DNA of 34,532 nucleotides, from positions 1-34,532 of IMG/VR virus record IMGVR_UViG_3300030101_001813; one strand, written 5' to 3'. Numbering within the stretch: the stretch's first letter is position 1; the number at the start of each line of letters is the position of its first letter. A program made the position numbers and the translations under genes. The notes under the pieces were generated by a model. The model was not told the origin of the DNA. It was given only the letters and a program-made list of their open reading frames with translations, and did no database searches. This document shows positions 33,834 to 34,532 of this stretch, piece by piece. The stretch comes from a virus.

Positions 33834-33864
33834 TGGTAGAACACAATATGTTTGTGCTCTACCA
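33834..33864 (-). other. Long hairpin after the DUF932 gene
   Basis: On the minus strand TGGTAGAGCACAA pairs with TTGTGTTCTACCA (13 bp, one G-U) around a 5-nt loop, starting 6 nt after the stop. No T-run follows, so it is not a classical terminator. An RNA 3'-end protector or processing site is plausible. Confidence 0.55.
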
Positions 33865-33870
33865 GATGAA

Positions 33871-34532
33871 TTAAGCTTTAGCATATTCCAAAGCTTTAGT
33901 GAGTGCTTTACGCTTGGTCACTGCGGAGTTACCAAACCAAGCAGATACTAGTCTGTTGTCTTGGGAGCTAGACTTTTTCTGGTGGTCCATAACATATGTT
34001 AAACCATTCAGTGCTCCCCACCAAGTACCCTTAGCAGACTGCAAATTTGCTCCTGGACTAAGATCAATTGCTTGGCGAACTAACTCTGAAGTATTGGTAA
34101 ACTGCTCATGGAGAGGGGGTTGCTCAAGACTGTCTGCCTTTGCCCTATCAATAAGAAGTTTTGGTTGCAACATCTCAGCGATGTAGTTATCAATTTGGTC
34201 TTGCTTAGCTCGCTTACTAGCAAGGAACTCAGACTGCTCTTGGAACTGTTTCATTTGTTCGCCAGAGATACCCAACGCTTGTTCGGCTGACTGCATAATT
34301 TCTTCGTCAAACATTTGTAAATGTAAAACTCTGAACTTACCAGTCATACCTTCTTGGTTGAGGGCTAAGGTTATCGTATTGTTACAAACAACCCTGATAG
34401 GTGTGAACATAATTGTCATGGCAGAACCTACTTTGTGACTGTTAGCCATAAGTAAGTAGCCTTCTATTTCATCACCTCCTGCTAATTTAAAACCTTTTTT
34501 AATTTTAGCAAGACCCCACACACGTTCACCAT
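33871..34532 (-). CDS. DUF932 (phage/plasmid-like) protein, 5' end cut by window
   Basis: The frame is open to the window edge and reads G-E-R-V-W-G-L-A-K-I-K-K-G-F at the edge, so a GTG at 34521 is not the true start. The pattern G-[DE]-E-I-E-G-Y-L-L-M-A-N-S-H, then M-F-T-P-I-R-V-V-C-N-N-T and a C-terminal G-T-W-W-G-A-L-N-G-L-T-Y, A-W-F-G-N-S-A are typical of DUF932/TIGR03299 proteins found in phages and plasmids. The precise function of the family is unresolved; links to replication or recombination have been proposed. About 220 C-terminal residues are present. Confidence 0.85.
   Translation of the reverse strand, partial: GERVWGLAKIKKGFKLAGGDEIEGYLLMANSHKVGSAMTIMFTPIRVVCNNTITLALNQEGMTGKFRVLHLQMFDEEIMQSAEQALGISGEQMKQFQEQSEFLASKRAKQDQIDNYIAEMLQPKLLIDRAKADSLEQPPLHEQFTNTSELVRQAIDLSPGANLQSAKGTWWGALNGLTYVMDHQKKSSSQDNRLVSAWFGNSAVTKRKALTKALEYAKA

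Noticed and set aside
1-34532. tRNA genes, CRISPR arrays, insertion sequences, integrase
   Set aside because: No tRNA-like cloverleaf, regular spacer-repeat array, transposase or recombinase motif was recognised on reading either strand.

Overview
The window is a 34.5 kb segment of an AT-rich tailed-phage genome, almost certainly a podovirus-type virus of an aquatic bacterium. Every supported gene reads on the minus strand. Genes are tightly packed, usually sharing ATGA, GTGA or TAATG stop/start overlaps. A P22-like portal, an SU10-like adaptor and a gp4-like protein sit next to a tail fibre with no tape-measure gene between them, which points to a short tail. Both ends of the window cut genes: a DUF932 gene at the right edge and an S74-type tail fibre at the left edge. 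No integrase, primase, helicase, RNA polymerase or endolysin is visible here.

Reading with transcription (right to left), 34.5-29.4 kb holds a DUF932 protein, small proteins and a striking DNA-modification set: an HMUDK_hel/alpha-GPT-PPlase-like base-hypermodification protein, a TET-associated-type glycosyltransferase (TAGT), a radical SAM/SPASM enzyme and a thymidylate-synthase-superfamily enzyme. Then come a family A DNA polymerase with Leu at the 762 position (28.9-27.0 kb), a YfbR-like HD nucleotidase, a MazG-like pyrophosphohydrolase, an HTH protein and many small unknown or zinc-ribbon proteins (27-21.6 kb). The simplest joint reading is that the nucleotide pool is remodelled, a modified thymine precursor is polymerised, and the DNA is then decorated.

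The terminase small subunit (21.4-20.9 kb) and large subunit (17.9-16.5 kb) are separated by about 3 kb of moron-like units: small genes with their own sigma70-type promoters and rho-independent terminators, including a VRR-NUC nuclease and two tiny membrane peptides. In the last of these units lies the most unusual signal of the window. A 655-bp tract (18077-18731), spanning the leader, Shine-Dalgarno, 179-codon gene and terminator, contains no GA and no TC dinucleotide on either strand. The encoded protein therefore has no Asp or Glu. A possible distant relative with ordinary composition is encoded 1.6 kb away (20324-20791).

From 16.3 kb leftwards is the virion module: portal, a 3TM-type holin region, small basic proteins, GroES-like co-chaperonin, probable scaffold, two conserved head-region proteins, and a major capsid protein closed by a strong terminator at 8.06 kb. 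Beyond it are virion proteins, a dense run of very small Lys-rich genes (including a Lys/Gly repeat protein), adaptor and tail-completion proteins, and finally repeat-rich tail proteins and the fibre.
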